Shown here: piece by piece, positions 1 to 8,312 of the stretch | How the letters are laid out: each line of letters starts with the position of its first letter | How positions within the stretch are numbered: position 1 is the first letter of the stretch | From: a virus | Reading direction: 5' to 3' (one strand) | Length of the DNA stretch: 38,448 bases | IMG/VR virus record: IMGVR_UViG_3300001450_000030 | Span: 30,115-68,562 of that record | Position numbers and translations under genes: made by a program | Notes under the pieces: model-generated | Database searches by the model: none | What the model was told of the DNA's origin: nothing | Seen by the model: the letters and a program-made list of their open reading frames with translations, nothing else

Positions 1-2
1 TT

Positions 3-938
3 GTTGTGGAGAAGGTGACTCACGTAATGAGCCACGAGTACGGTTTTATTACCTCTATCAAACCAGCTGCTTTCGTTATTGCAAATGAGCTCTCTTCATG
101 GCCCCTTCTTGAGGCCATGAAGATGTACGGAATGGCTATGAAAGATATTCACGCCTCCGGAATAGATGGTAGAGTGAAAGAAAAGGTAGATAGAAGTAAA
201 AAAGAAGTAGCAGCAATAGAATCTGGACTAACCGCATTCTACGAAGGCAACAAAAGCGCAATGGACTTCATGGCAGAGTTTGGTGACAAGAATAGTGATG
301 ACTACTTCAAGTCCAAGTATGAAGCCATATTTGAAGGAAGTGCAAGTGCCAAAAACCTTTATGGTGGCAATGATCAGATTCCAAACAGTCCATTCATTGA
401 TGATGCCCTGCAGGATGCTACTTGGTACTCAGCTTTTGCTGGAGGGGCAGGCTTAACCGCTGCAGGAATTGCAACAATAGGAGGCATGGCTGGCGGTCTG
501 AAGTGGCTTAATGGAAGCGAAAAACTTGCAGCCACGATTGCAAGTACTATGTCTGGAGGAAAAGCCAAGGCCGCTATTGGCTTAGCAGCAGGAACTCCAG
601 TCGTCGCAGGGCTTGTTTCTACTGCGGCAATAGAGGCCCCTTCTGGAGCTGCACTGATTGGCTCGTATGTTCTTATGGCCCAGTGTCTCCACCAGGAAGC
701 TGTTCAGATTGTCCCACTGTTGAAGAACGGAAACCCAATGGTTGGTGGTCTTACCAACAGAGATCCCATTTTGGTATGGAAGTCCTTTGCTGGAGACATT
801 AGAAACCTTGCCGATGATATGATCAACGGAACCTCTGATGCTCTTGATCTCTTTAAGAGATATGGAGACTCCTTATGGAGAGAGCTTCCAAATGCAATTG
901 ATCAGGCGAAAGACAGCAGTATCAACCTAGGCATGTAG
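3..938 (+). CDS. Gly/Ala-rich phage structural protein, 5'-truncated (possible tape-measure C-terminus)
   Basis: The frame is open to the left edge. The first possible start, GTG at 6, has no Shine-Dalgarno, so this is probably the C-terminal part of a longer protein. About 310 residues are visible. Residues 1-130 are helical and charged. About 138-232 is a Gly/Ala-rich hydrophobic stretch with several segments that could insert in a membrane. The tail is again charged and helical. It sits just before small tail proteins and the gp25/J baseplate pair, where contractile-tailed phages often carry the tape measure, and tape measures often have such hydrophobic segments. That assignment is positional inference; no family motif is seen. 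The TAG stop overlaps the Shine-Dalgarno of the next gene (TAGGAAAAGAC-ATG). Confidence 0.7.
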   Translation, partial: VVEKVTHVMSHEYGFITSIKPAAFVIANELSSWPLLEAMKMYGMAMKDIHASGIDGRVKEKVDRSKKEVAAIESGLTAFYEGNKSAMDFMAEFGDKNSDDYFKSKYEAIFEGSASAKNLYGGNDQIPNSPFIDDALQDATWYSAFAGGAGLTAAGIATIGGMAGGLKWLNGSEKLAATIASTMSGGKAKAAIGLAAGTPVVAGLVSTAAIEAPSGAALIGSYVLMAQCLHQEAVQIVPLLKNGNPMVGGLTNRDPILVWKSFAGDIRNLADDMINGTSDALDLFKRYGDSLWRELPNAIDQAKDSSINLGM

Positions 939-946
939 GAAAAGAC

Positions 947-1336
947 ATGAAGACAGTTGCAACAAATGCACTTCAAAGGTTCTTTAACAAGAGCCACAAA
1001 GACTCAGTTCGAAGTTCAACCTGGGCGGTGCAAGAGAAAGCCTGTGTCATCCTCAATGTCTCCGGGGACGAAAACCCCGGAGACAGTCAAGTGCTCATGG
1101 CCCATGTCAGGACAGATGCTGGAGAGTTTATGCTCCCCTTCAAAGATGACTCCAGCCATATACTTTCTGTATTTGGTAACGGCGAATCCCTAAAGGGTAA
1201 GAGGGCTTATATTAGCTACACAGATGGTAGGCTGACAGGCGGCAAGATCTGCTTCAGGGGCAACAGCAGTTCGTCAGTTGCACCAGTTAGCGAGAGCACA
1301 TTGGGTTATTCAATAGGAGGGCTCCTCAGTGGCTGA
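947..1336 (+). CDS. Small tail/baseplate-region protein, unknown
   Basis: This encodes 129 residues from an ATG preceded by AGGAAAAGAC. I do not recognise the family. The middle (about 28-105) alternates polar and hydrophobic residues as in a small beta barrel, including a run around VILNVSGDENPGD. The C-terminus is Ser/Gly-rich. Position between the possible tape measure and the gp25-like gene suggests a hub, spike or tail-completion role, by context only. Its 3' end overlaps the next gene by 8 bases, so the two are probably translationally coupled. Confidence 0.8.
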   Translation: MKTVATNALQRFFNKSHKDSVRSSTWAVQEKACVILNVSGDENPGDSQVLMAHVRTDAGEFMLPFKDDSSHILSVFGNGESLKGKRAYISYTDGRLTGGKICFRGNSSSSVAPVSESTLGYSIGGLLSG

Positions 1337-1688
1337 CAAGATCAAAACAATACAGGTTGACCCAGGTGTCAGCAGTGGCGCACATGTCACGGCTCGTCAG
1401 AGCAACGTAGGAGGCTCTGCCGAACTGGGAGCGTCTAATGATGTGTTTGTGCATGCATCTGAAAGAAACGGAATTGGAATCTCCCCAGGGAAGTCAGGAA
1501 AGGTAAGCATCCAGTCTATGCCACAGAATGTAGTCTATGGAGGGCTCCTTGCTCAGCAAAGAGGCCTCAGGGGCATGATCCCATCTACAGCTGCAACGCC
1601 AACTCCCCAGTACACTTTCTCACCTCCAATTGAAAACATGATGTCCACTCTTAGAGAGATCATGATTATTTCAAGCTCCTTCCTGTAG
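1329..1688 (+). CDS. Small tail/baseplate-region protein, unknown (GTG start)
   Basis: This encodes 119 residues. The start is GTG at 1329, chosen because AGGAGG lies 8 bases upstream and the frame then runs cleanly. It overlaps the preceding gene by 8 bases. The protein is rich in Gly, Ser and Val, with a short beta-type core (about residues 35-75) and a hydrophobic helix at the C-terminus (about 100-119). No family is recognised. Small beta proteins just before gp25 and J in contractile tails are often spike or hub components, but nothing in the sequence proves this. Confidence 0.78.
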   Translation: MADKIKTIQVDPGVSSGAHVTARQSNVGGSAELGASNDVFVHASERNGIGISPGKSGKVSIQSMPQNVVYGGLLAQQRGLRGMIPSTAATPTPQYTFSPPIENMMSTLREIMIISSSFL

Positions 1689-1696
1689 AGGTTGAC

Positions 1697-2128
1697 ATGG
1701 CTTATCGAATAGAGGGCGTAGATCTCACATGGTCTTCCGAAGGAGACTTCTTCTTTGACGCCAATCAAAAAGACTTAGAAGACACAAAGCATCTAGCTGG
1801 AAGAGACATTCTGCAAAGGGTGGACGCTCGACTGTCTAGTGCTTCTGGTGACTACTACTATATGAAAGACTCTGAGATTGCAGATGTTGGTTCGTACATG
1901 GGAAGGATCAACAATGCTTCTACAGCATCAGAGATCTTGAACTCAATCACATATGCTCTGACCTCTGGTGGTTTCCTAGATCAGTCTGAGTTTCAAGTAG
2001 ACATTGCCCCAGACTCTCCAAACTCTATTATAGTGTTGTTGATTATCACACCATCTGGACAGAGAAGATCTCAAATGATTGCGTACTCTTTTGACTTGCG
2101 CCAGAGATTTCTAACACGTAGAGCCTAA
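1697..2128 (+). CDS. gp25/W-like baseplate wedge protein
   Basis: This encodes 143 residues from an ATG with GAGG upstream. It is a small protein directly before a baseplate J-like gene, the usual order (W/gp25 then J/gp6-like) in contractile-tail phages and related injection systems. The N-terminus has an LTWSSEGDFFFD segment followed by a helix with 'AGRDILQRVDARLSS', consistent with gp25-like proteins in which a long helix sits against a beta sheet. The C-terminal part has strands 'FQVDIAPDSPNSIIVLLIIT' followed by a polar tail. gp25-like proteins normally help join baseplate wedges to the sheath. The family call rests on length, order and fold pattern rather than on a diagnostic motif. 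Confidence 0.62.
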   Translation: MAYRIEGVDLTWSSEGDFFFDANQKDLEDTKHLAGRDILQRVDARLSSASGDYYYMKDSEIADVGSYMGRINNASTASEILNSITYALTSGGFLDQSEFQVDIAPDSPNSIIVLLIITPSGQRRSQMIAYSFDLRQRFLTRRA

Positions 2129-2151
2129 CAGTTTAGATACGAGAGTTACCA

Positions 2152-3363
2152 ATGCCTCTTCTTCCTTCCTTTGTCAATCCTTCTACAAAGCTAAAGCTGC
2201 TTCGTAACAACATTCAAACTGATACTGCTGTCACAAACTTCCAGTCTGACAGCAAGATGAATGCAATTATTGCTCCTGTCGCTGATGAAATCTCAGATGC
2301 ATACAGAGCAGTAAGATTGGCATTCGATGCGAACTCTGTTTCGTCAGCAAAGAGAGAAGACCTTGATGCAGTGGCTGCAAGGATGGGCATTCAGCGAAGA
2401 ACGTCAAGCTTCGCCAGCGCTGACAGTTCCGAGCGCATCGTGGCCTTCTACACTGCTACAACATTTGGAGCAATTAACGGTGGCGCAGATATCAATCTAC
2501 AGAACGTCGTTATTAGCACCCAGCCCATTCAGGGGGCTGGGGCTAACTCAATTGAGTATGTTGTGGGCTCTGCAACTCTGCCTCTCGGCTCAAGCTTGGC
2601 ATATGTAACAGTTAGAGCCAAGTACTCTGGTGGTCAAAGCAATGTTGGCAAGGGCGCTTTGGTCAACCACGACTTCACAGGCTACACAGATTCTTCAGCT
2701 GGATCTCTCAAGGTCGTCAACCTGCACCCCATCCTAAATGGAAGTTATGCAGAAGATGACCAACAGCTTAGGTTTAGGCTTTCAAGACTCAATGCATCAA
2801 GAAAGCAAATATCAGATGATCGAATCTTTCTCAACTCAATCGGAGTTCCTGGGGTCAATGACGTAAGAGTGGAGCATGCTTACTACGGCATTGGAACAGT
2901 TGGAGTGTTTGTACTTGGAGCAGAGAACCAGACGAATGCCACAATGGTTGCACAGGTTCAGTCTCAACTATCAAACATTACAGCTCCAGGAATGCAGCTT
3001 CGTGCTACTGCTGCAACAGAAGTAGCAGTCGACCTAGAGATGGACGTCTTTTTCAACAGGCCAGTTAATCAGAACATCAAAGACAGAGTGTCTATTAGAG
3101 TCCGCTCCTACATTCGAAACCTTGTTAGGAACATTGGGCTTGGAGGATCATTGGACTTCTCGTCTCTTGCTGTCATGTTGAGAAATGAATTTTCAGACAT
3201 CATTACTATTGGAAGTAATGGAAATGCATTCAAGAAGGTCTTTGTAAGAAGAGGCGTCTCGAATGGATTGATGTCGCAAAGAGAGAAAGTCATTGCAAGC
3301 TCTATGTCTCTTGAGAATTATGAGTATGCAAATATTGGGCTCATCACAATTAACTTCGTCTGA
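2152..3363 (+). CDS. Baseplate J-like protein (P2 gpJ / Mu gp47 / T4 gp6 type)
   Basis: This encodes 403 residues from an ATG with a weak GAGAG upstream. Several features of the J-like family are visible. The N-terminal helical part includes 'SSAKREDLDAVAARMGIQRR', the usual 'x-LD-x-hA-x-xG-h-xR' region. A beta-rich middle has a 'GGQSNVGKGALV' turn, and 'EDDQQLRFRLSRLN' matches the conserved E-[ST]D-x-x-hR-x-R segment. Next come 'VPGVNDVRVE' and 'GTVGVFVLGAE', then a C-terminal region with helices and a final beta hairpin. J-like proteins form the wedge ring of contractile baseplates. The next gene starts 8 bases after its TGA, with GAGG at the stop. Confidence 0.85.
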   Translation: MPLLPSFVNPSTKLKLLRNNIQTDTAVTNFQSDSKMNAIIAPVADEISDAYRAVRLAFDANSVSSAKREDLDAVAARMGIQRRTSSFASADSSERIVAFYTATTFGAINGGADINLQNVVISTQPIQGAGANSIEYVVGSATLPLGSSLAYVTVRAKYSGGQSNVGKGALVNHDFTGYTDSSAGSLKVVNLHPILNGSYAEDDQQLRFRLSRLNASRKQISDDRIFLNSIGVPGVNDVRVEHAYYGIGTVGVFVLGAENQTNATMVAQVQSQLSNITAPGMQLRATAATEVAVDLEMDVFFNRPVNQNIKDRVSIRVRSYIRNLVRNIGLGGSLDFSSLAVMLRNEFSDIITIGSNGNAFKKVFVRRGVSNGLMSQREKVIASSMSLENYEYANIGLITINFV

Positions 3364-3371
3364 GGCCTGCA

Positions 3372-5807
3372 ATGAAGACCCAAGAAATCGCAAACAAGTT
3401 CCCCTCTTACGCAAAGATGAGAAGGGACCCATCTTCGATGGGCCAAAGAATGTTCTACAGAGTCGGAGAGATTCTGGATGACTTTCATGCTTCTGCTGCT
3501 CAGATCAAAGACTCAATGCGCCTGTTTAGCAGGTCCATGGGAGTCGATGCTGCCTACATGACAGGTCTGGCGACAGCCGACTACATTACGCACACTGTGA
3601 CCGCAGGCGGTGGGATTCTGCCCACCTATCCCACAACGGTCACTGGAGATGCTGTCGCTCTTGAAAGGGTTGAAACTTTTGAAGAGCTATTCTATGGAGC
3701 TGCAAACCAGTTCAACTTGGTAAGCACCCTTTCCTACACAAACAGAATTGTGTGGGACTCTGGGTCTCCAAACACGTACAACAACATTGAGAACCCCGAA
3801 AGAATCGCCATCGATATTAGGAATGGAAAGAACTATAAGTCAGTTGGAAACTACGGCCCATCGAATGAAGCTTTCTTTGATGGGTACCACTGCGTAAGCG
3901 TGGAGGGTTACGACTACAATAACAACTTCTTTTCAGAGAAGATCTCTGTCATTGATGATGGAGTCTACTACTGCACCAAACCAGTCTCAGCAATTACGAA
4001 GGTTCTGATCAATGGGTTCGAAGCGAACATAACCCTCTACTGTCTACCCGGTGGCCTGACCAGAGAAACAGACGAATTCAGAAGTGCTACTACCTCAGAG
4101 AACAGTGGGCCTCTTGAGTACTACCTTGAGTCTGATGCGACTTACTCGTATTTGGTCTACAGCACAAAGGCTTCGTTGAGAGGAGACAGGTACCGAAACC
4201 AAGAAGAGCCCATTGACGACAACGAGAGAATCATTGCCAAGCAGGCGCTGCTTAATGAAGCTGGCTCTGCAATTGTTGCAGTGGACTTTTCAGTAAGTCC
4301 ACACAACACTTTGATTCACGTGCTTGATAGCTCTGGCGACGTACATGTTTACTACCCTGCTGTTACTCCTTTTACCCCTCCTGCCAACGTAAGCAGAGAC
4401 TCACACTTGGAGCTTCGTCCGCTGCAGCACAGGGTGCAGTATGGCTCTACTGAGCGTATTGCTACATTCTTTGCCAGACCAAAGTTCCCAATTGTGTCTG
4501 CGCAGATCAAGAGAGTTTCCCCTGCAGGAGTAACCAACTATCTTCAGTCCAATAAGACTTGGAGTGCTTCTAGTCACTTTTTCTCTGGCAACACCGGGCG
4601 TTTGGTGACAACAATTCTGAAGAGCTGGGATGACTTTGCATTCAGCAACGAATACAACGAGCTGGGTGAGTGGAAGTTTTATGCTCTTGTCAAGACTAGT
4701 ACTGACCTTACAACTTACGCAACAGCAGTGATGGTCGAATCAAACCAGGCTTTGGAAAGCATTGCCGTTGGAAAGGTCGGAGTCGGTTGTTACTTCTCAG
4801 AGAACGGAATGTTCTCCATCTACGATAGCTCAAACATCTATCAGTATGACCTGTGGAAGGCTGCTTATGTGGCTCACTTCGGGCAGCAGCAGCTTTGGTT
4901 CAATCACGCTTGGACTTCTATTACGACAGATGGAAGTCCCTACTCTTTGACTTGGATTGACCTGCCAAACATCTTGGACGACATTGGCGTTGAGCTAAGC
5001 CTGCCTCGCAACACCCAAGAGTCACTTGCCAACTACAGACGCAGACTTGCGGGGGAAGCATTTGGTCCAGATCGGACTCTCAGTGATGGGCTGTATCGCT
5101 CCCTGACTCGCCACATCGGCGAGAGGGAGCTAAGAGTGTTTGACATTGATATCATTAGAGATGCAAACAACAATCCAATTGCTGCAGATCCATACATTGA
5201 GATTACAAGTACAAGGTTGAAGGCCTACAACGACCATGCGAACAACACTGTCAGTGTGGAAGTTGACTTCACCAACAACACAAATGGTCAGTTCTTGGCA
5301 GATGTAGTTGCAGCTTTCAGTGGCAATGCATACTTTACTGTCGACACCAAGGTTGACTACAATCAGTATCTTGTCTCCACTAAGCTACTTGTGTGCAACA
5401 GCTCTAAGTATGCTGAAGAGCTTATTAGAAAAGCAACTGTTTACAAGACTGCAGAGTCTCTGATTGACGACATCTGGTTCAGCAATGCGCAAGTGTTTGT
5501 GACAGAGGAAGCAGATGTTAACGATGTTGATGCAGATGGGAAGTTTAACGTCAATAAGACAGAAGGCGTCATCACAGCATACAACAACATCAACTCTATC
5601 GTGTCATACACGTACAGAAAGTTCCCCTTCGACGTGTACTATGTTCCTGTCAGAGGGTTTGAGTGGGACTCTGATGTCAAGTACCTTGCATACGATCAGC
5701 AGATAAGTGACGCAACTGGGACTTTAGAAAACACACTTCTGAACCCAGAAGGTGCTAGTTTGCTAGCTAAGGTATGCGAACTTAATCCGCTTCAGTGGGG
5801 TGAATGA
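3372..5807 (+). CDS. Large virion structural protein, probable baseplate/tail
   Basis: This encodes 811 residues; ATG with GAGG upstream. The N-terminal 65 residues are helical and charged ('RRDPSSMGQRMFYRVGEIL'). A long beta-rich region rich in Tyr, Asn, Ser and Thr follows. Around residues 540-590 a helical segment reads 'SLPRNTQESLANYRRRLAGE' and then 'GLYRSLTRHIG', which looks like an assembly or docking element inside a mostly beta protein. It lies directly after J, in the position of the P2 gpI or T4 gp7/gp8 type proteins, but is much longer than gpI and no homology to those is evident. The stop overlaps the next start (ATGA). Confidence 0.8.
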   Translation: MKTQEIANKFPSYAKMRRDPSSMGQRMFYRVGEILDDFHASAAQIKDSMRLFSRSMGVDAAYMTGLATADYITHTVTAGGGILPTYPTTVTGDAVALERVETFEELFYGAANQFNLVSTLSYTNRIVWDSGSPNTYNNIENPERIAIDIRNGKNYKSVGNYGPSNEAFFDGYHCVSVEGYDYNNNFFSEKISVIDDGVYYCTKPVSAITKVLINGFEANITLYCLPGGLTRETDEFRSATTSENSGPLEYYLESDATYSYLVYSTKASLRGDRYRNQEEPIDDNERIIAKQALLNEAGSAIVAVDFSVSPHNTLIHVLDSSGDVHVYYPAVTPFTPPANVSRDSHLELRPLQHRVQYGSTERIATFFARPKFPIVSAQIKRVSPAGVTNYLQSNKTWSASSHFFSGNTGRLVTTILKSWDDFAFSNEYNELGEWKFYALVKTSTDLTTYATAVMVESNQALESIAVGKVGVGCYFSENGMFSIYDSSNIYQYDLWKAAYVAHFGQQQLWFNHAWTSITTDGSPYSLTWIDLPNILDDIGVELSLPRNTQESLANYRRRLAGEAFGPDRTLSDGLYRSLTRHIGERELRVFDIDIIRDANNNPIAADPYIEITSTRLKAYNDHANNTVSVEVDFTNNTNGQFLADVVAAFSGNAYFTVDTKVDYNQYLVSTKLLVCNSSKYAEELIRKATVYKTAESLIDDIWFSNAQVFVTEEADVNDVDADGKFNVNKTEGVITAYNNINSIVSYTYRKFPFDVYYVPVRGFEWDSDVKYLAYDQQISDATGTLENTLLNPEGASLLAKVCELNPLQWGE

Positions 5808-8305
5808 TGGCTTGGCGAACAATCAGTCTTAGTTACAACTTGACCCTTCTCAGGGACGAAAGATCTCCTGCAGTCATCGGTTCATTTAGGGACAATGAAG
5901 GATTCATCTGGGATAGGAGAAAGATGATTGACGAGGACGAAGAAAGTACTCGTCACATGGGTCGCGTAACTCCCCAAGAGTACAACCTGTCAGAGGGCAC
6001 CGTGTTCTCCGACTGGGAATCTGGAACCCCTGGTAGAGGAATTAGATTCGAAGATGACACCATCCAGAGGCAGAACCAGTATCTAACTGCAACTCCCCGG
6101 TACAACGTGGACTCATTCCAGGTGTACAACGAAGACAGATATCTGTTTAGTGATTACTCATACTCCGATATTGCCAAGTCTTCAGGAAACTATTCTACTG
6201 GGTCTGGGGGTGTTAGTGCATTGAATCTGCATGCTGACGCAATGTTCGCAAGCATTGACGCAAGAATCTTCACCAGAAGTGCAGACCTGGTAAACCTTAC
6301 ATGGAAGAAGTTTGAGTATGTGGACGCCTTTACGGGCGTCCTGAGTTCTGGATCAAGAGTTGTCATTGACCCACTGCTTGCAAGCGTTGCTTGGCCTAAC
6401 GTTAGTGATAGGCACAATGAGTTTATTCTGGACGAAGTTCCAGCTACAAAAAGAATTGTGTTCAATCAGGACACTGGATACCAGGTTGGACAGGACAGCA
6501 CTGCAAGTCCCACGCCTGTTGTTGCAGAGTTAACCAATCTCTGGGAGTCAGTTGGCGAAGGCATTACTTCTGGAAGAAGAATCTATGCCAAGTACTTTCC
6601 CTTCGACACAGGAAGTGCGAGAGTAATTTCTGTTGACGGAGCTGGTGCCATTACTCAGTGGACAGAGACTTCCTCACTGGCAACCTCTTTGGTAAGCGAT
6701 AGTCACTTTGAAGTCAACCACGATCTTGGAATCATTCAGATGGGAGGATACAAGGCTGGTGATGTTTACCTTTCTTCTGCTTCTGCTCTCGTCGATACAA
6801 CCATCCAAGTCTTTGATACAGAAGCATTTAGATCCTATCCAGAAAGAGGAGTCTTGAATCTTGGAGCAGAGAAAATTTTCTACACAGAAAAAGGAGATGG
6901 AAAGTTTCTCAATTGCACAAGAGAGTATGATGGGACCTCTGGTCTTTCAAGCAGGCCAAGAGGCTCAACTGTCTCAATGGAGCAACAGGGCGCATCAACC
7001 ACGGACTCCCTGTATATCGCATATAAAGCAGTACCAAGAGTTGAGTATGAGATTACAGACCACAAGCTTAGAACTGCGAATGAAACTCCGTTCCTAGATG
7101 TGCATCCACTAAATCAGTCTGACGATCACAAGATTGTTCAGATCCAGTCTGTCAACAAAGACCTTGCTAGCATTACGCTAGAGGTAGACAGGGCTGCTCT
7201 GGGTGGCAATGTATATGGGCCAGTCTTCTATGGCCGTGACACAGCGATGCTCACGGCCACTGCATACGACTCCCACGGAAATGAGGTTCCAAACCAGCTT
7301 CTAAACATCAAGCTAATTGACGGGCCTGGGGCTCTGGGCTCGGGTGGTGCCACTTACTCTGCAAAGACAAACTCCAATGGCCAGATTCAAACTGTTTATT
7401 CAGCTGGCTTAGACGGGTCAGATGCCTTGAAGAAGACACTTATTGTAAACCACAATGGTGCTGATACAGATATTACCTCTTCTAATATTCCAGCAGGAAC
7501 TTCTGTCAATGACATCTGGGTCTATCACATTCTCAAGCAAGATCCATTTTATGGAGATGCAGGACTAGAAAGGCAGACAACCGCTGTGGTTCAGCAGACT
7601 TCTGGGTTCGGGATGGAGTATTTCGTAGAAGTTCTTGGTCATCTTTCTGAGGAATACGAAGGAGGGTATTTCACTTGGGTCAGAGGTGGGCTTCCAGGTA
7701 TCGCCTATATTCAAGCAGTTGAGCATCTGACAGTTCCAAATAGAAGCAGAGTGTTCACTAGCACCAACCTGACCAGCGGATCTCCTGTCCTTCTTCCGAT
7801 GGATAACATCTATATGAGGAAGCAAGAGGCTGTGCAGTGGGACGCTGCCCTCCTCAATGGTGTCCCAGTTATTGTTCACGAGTATGACGCAACTGCAGAC
7901 CACCCAATAAACGGGGCTGCTTCCGGAGCATATGTTCCAGTTCACCCCGACTCTATATCTGGAAATGTTCTAACTTTTTCAAGCAAGACTCTTCCTCTCC
8001 CCACAGCCGTAGGGGCAACAAACAATATCGGAGCGTATGGTATTGTCTCCCCAGGTCAAGCAAGACTCGTTGCAACAGGTGTGGATCCAGTGACTGGAAA
8101 GACTGTTACAAGCAATGCGATACGTGTTAATCTGGAGTTGCCTGGATATCTAACTGGAGTTACCGCACTGGGGGTGCCGACTGGATACACCATCGGCACT
8201 GGTGAGACTTCTGGATCTGGACTTGGTGGTGCTAACTTTATCACTGTTAACTACCAATCAGGCAGCAGCCTATATGGCTTGACAATTACTTCTATCTTCC
8301 CTTGA
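5804..8305 (+). CDS. Large virion protein with a Big_1/invasin-like Ig domain
   Basis: This encodes 833 residues and overlaps the previous gene by 4 bases. ATG at 5804 or 5807 could serve as the start. Most of the protein is beta-rich. At about residues 475-565 there is a bacterial Ig-like domain of the Big_1 (invasin/intimin) kind: 'TAMLTATAYDSHGNEVPNQL' and then 'KTNSNGQIQTVYSAG', the typical 'T-A-x-x-x-D-x-x-G-x-x-V' opening with a later 'T-x-x-x-G' strand. A second related segment, 'ARLVATGVDPVTGKTV', lies near residues 750-790. Such domains in phage tails usually act as stalk or carbohydrate-binding modules. This is likely a baseplate-attached fibre or spike; the exact role is inferred. 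Confidence 0.8.
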   Translation: MMAWRTISLSYNLTLLRDERSPAVIGSFRDNEGFIWDRRKMIDEDEESTRHMGRVTPQEYNLSEGTVFSDWESGTPGRGIRFEDDTIQRQNQYLTATPRYNVDSFQVYNEDRYLFSDYSYSDIAKSSGNYSTGSGGVSALNLHADAMFASIDARIFTRSADLVNLTWKKFEYVDAFTGVLSSGSRVVIDPLLASVAWPNVSDRHNEFILDEVPATKRIVFNQDTGYQVGQDSTASPTPVVAELTNLWESVGEGITSGRRIYAKYFPFDTGSARVISVDGAGAITQWTETSSLATSLVSDSHFEVNHDLGIIQMGGYKAGDVYLSSASALVDTTIQVFDTEAFRSYPERGVLNLGAEKIFYTEKGDGKFLNCTREYDGTSGLSSRPRGSTVSMEQQGASTTDSLYIAYKAVPRVEYEITDHKLRTANETPFLDVHPLNQSDDHKIVQIQSVNKDLASITLEVDRAALGGNVYGPVFYGRDTAMLTATAYDSHGNEVPNQLLNIKLIDGPGALGSGGATYSAKTNSNGQIQTVYSAGLDGSDALKKTLIVNHNGADTDITSSNIPAGTSVNDIWVYHILKQDPFYGDAGLERQTTAVVQQTSGFGMEYFVEVLGHLSEEYEGGYFTWVRGGLPGIAYIQAVEHLTVPNRSRVFTSTNLTSGSPVLLPMDNIYMRKQEAVQWDAALLNGVPVIVHEYDATADHPINGAASGAYVPVHPDSISGNVLTFSSKTLPLPTAVGATNNIGAYGIVSPGQARLVATGVDPVTGKTVTSNAIRVNLELPGYLTGVTALGVPTGYTIGTGETSGSGLGGANFITVNYQSGSSLYGLTITSIFP

Positions 8306-8312
8306 GGCGATA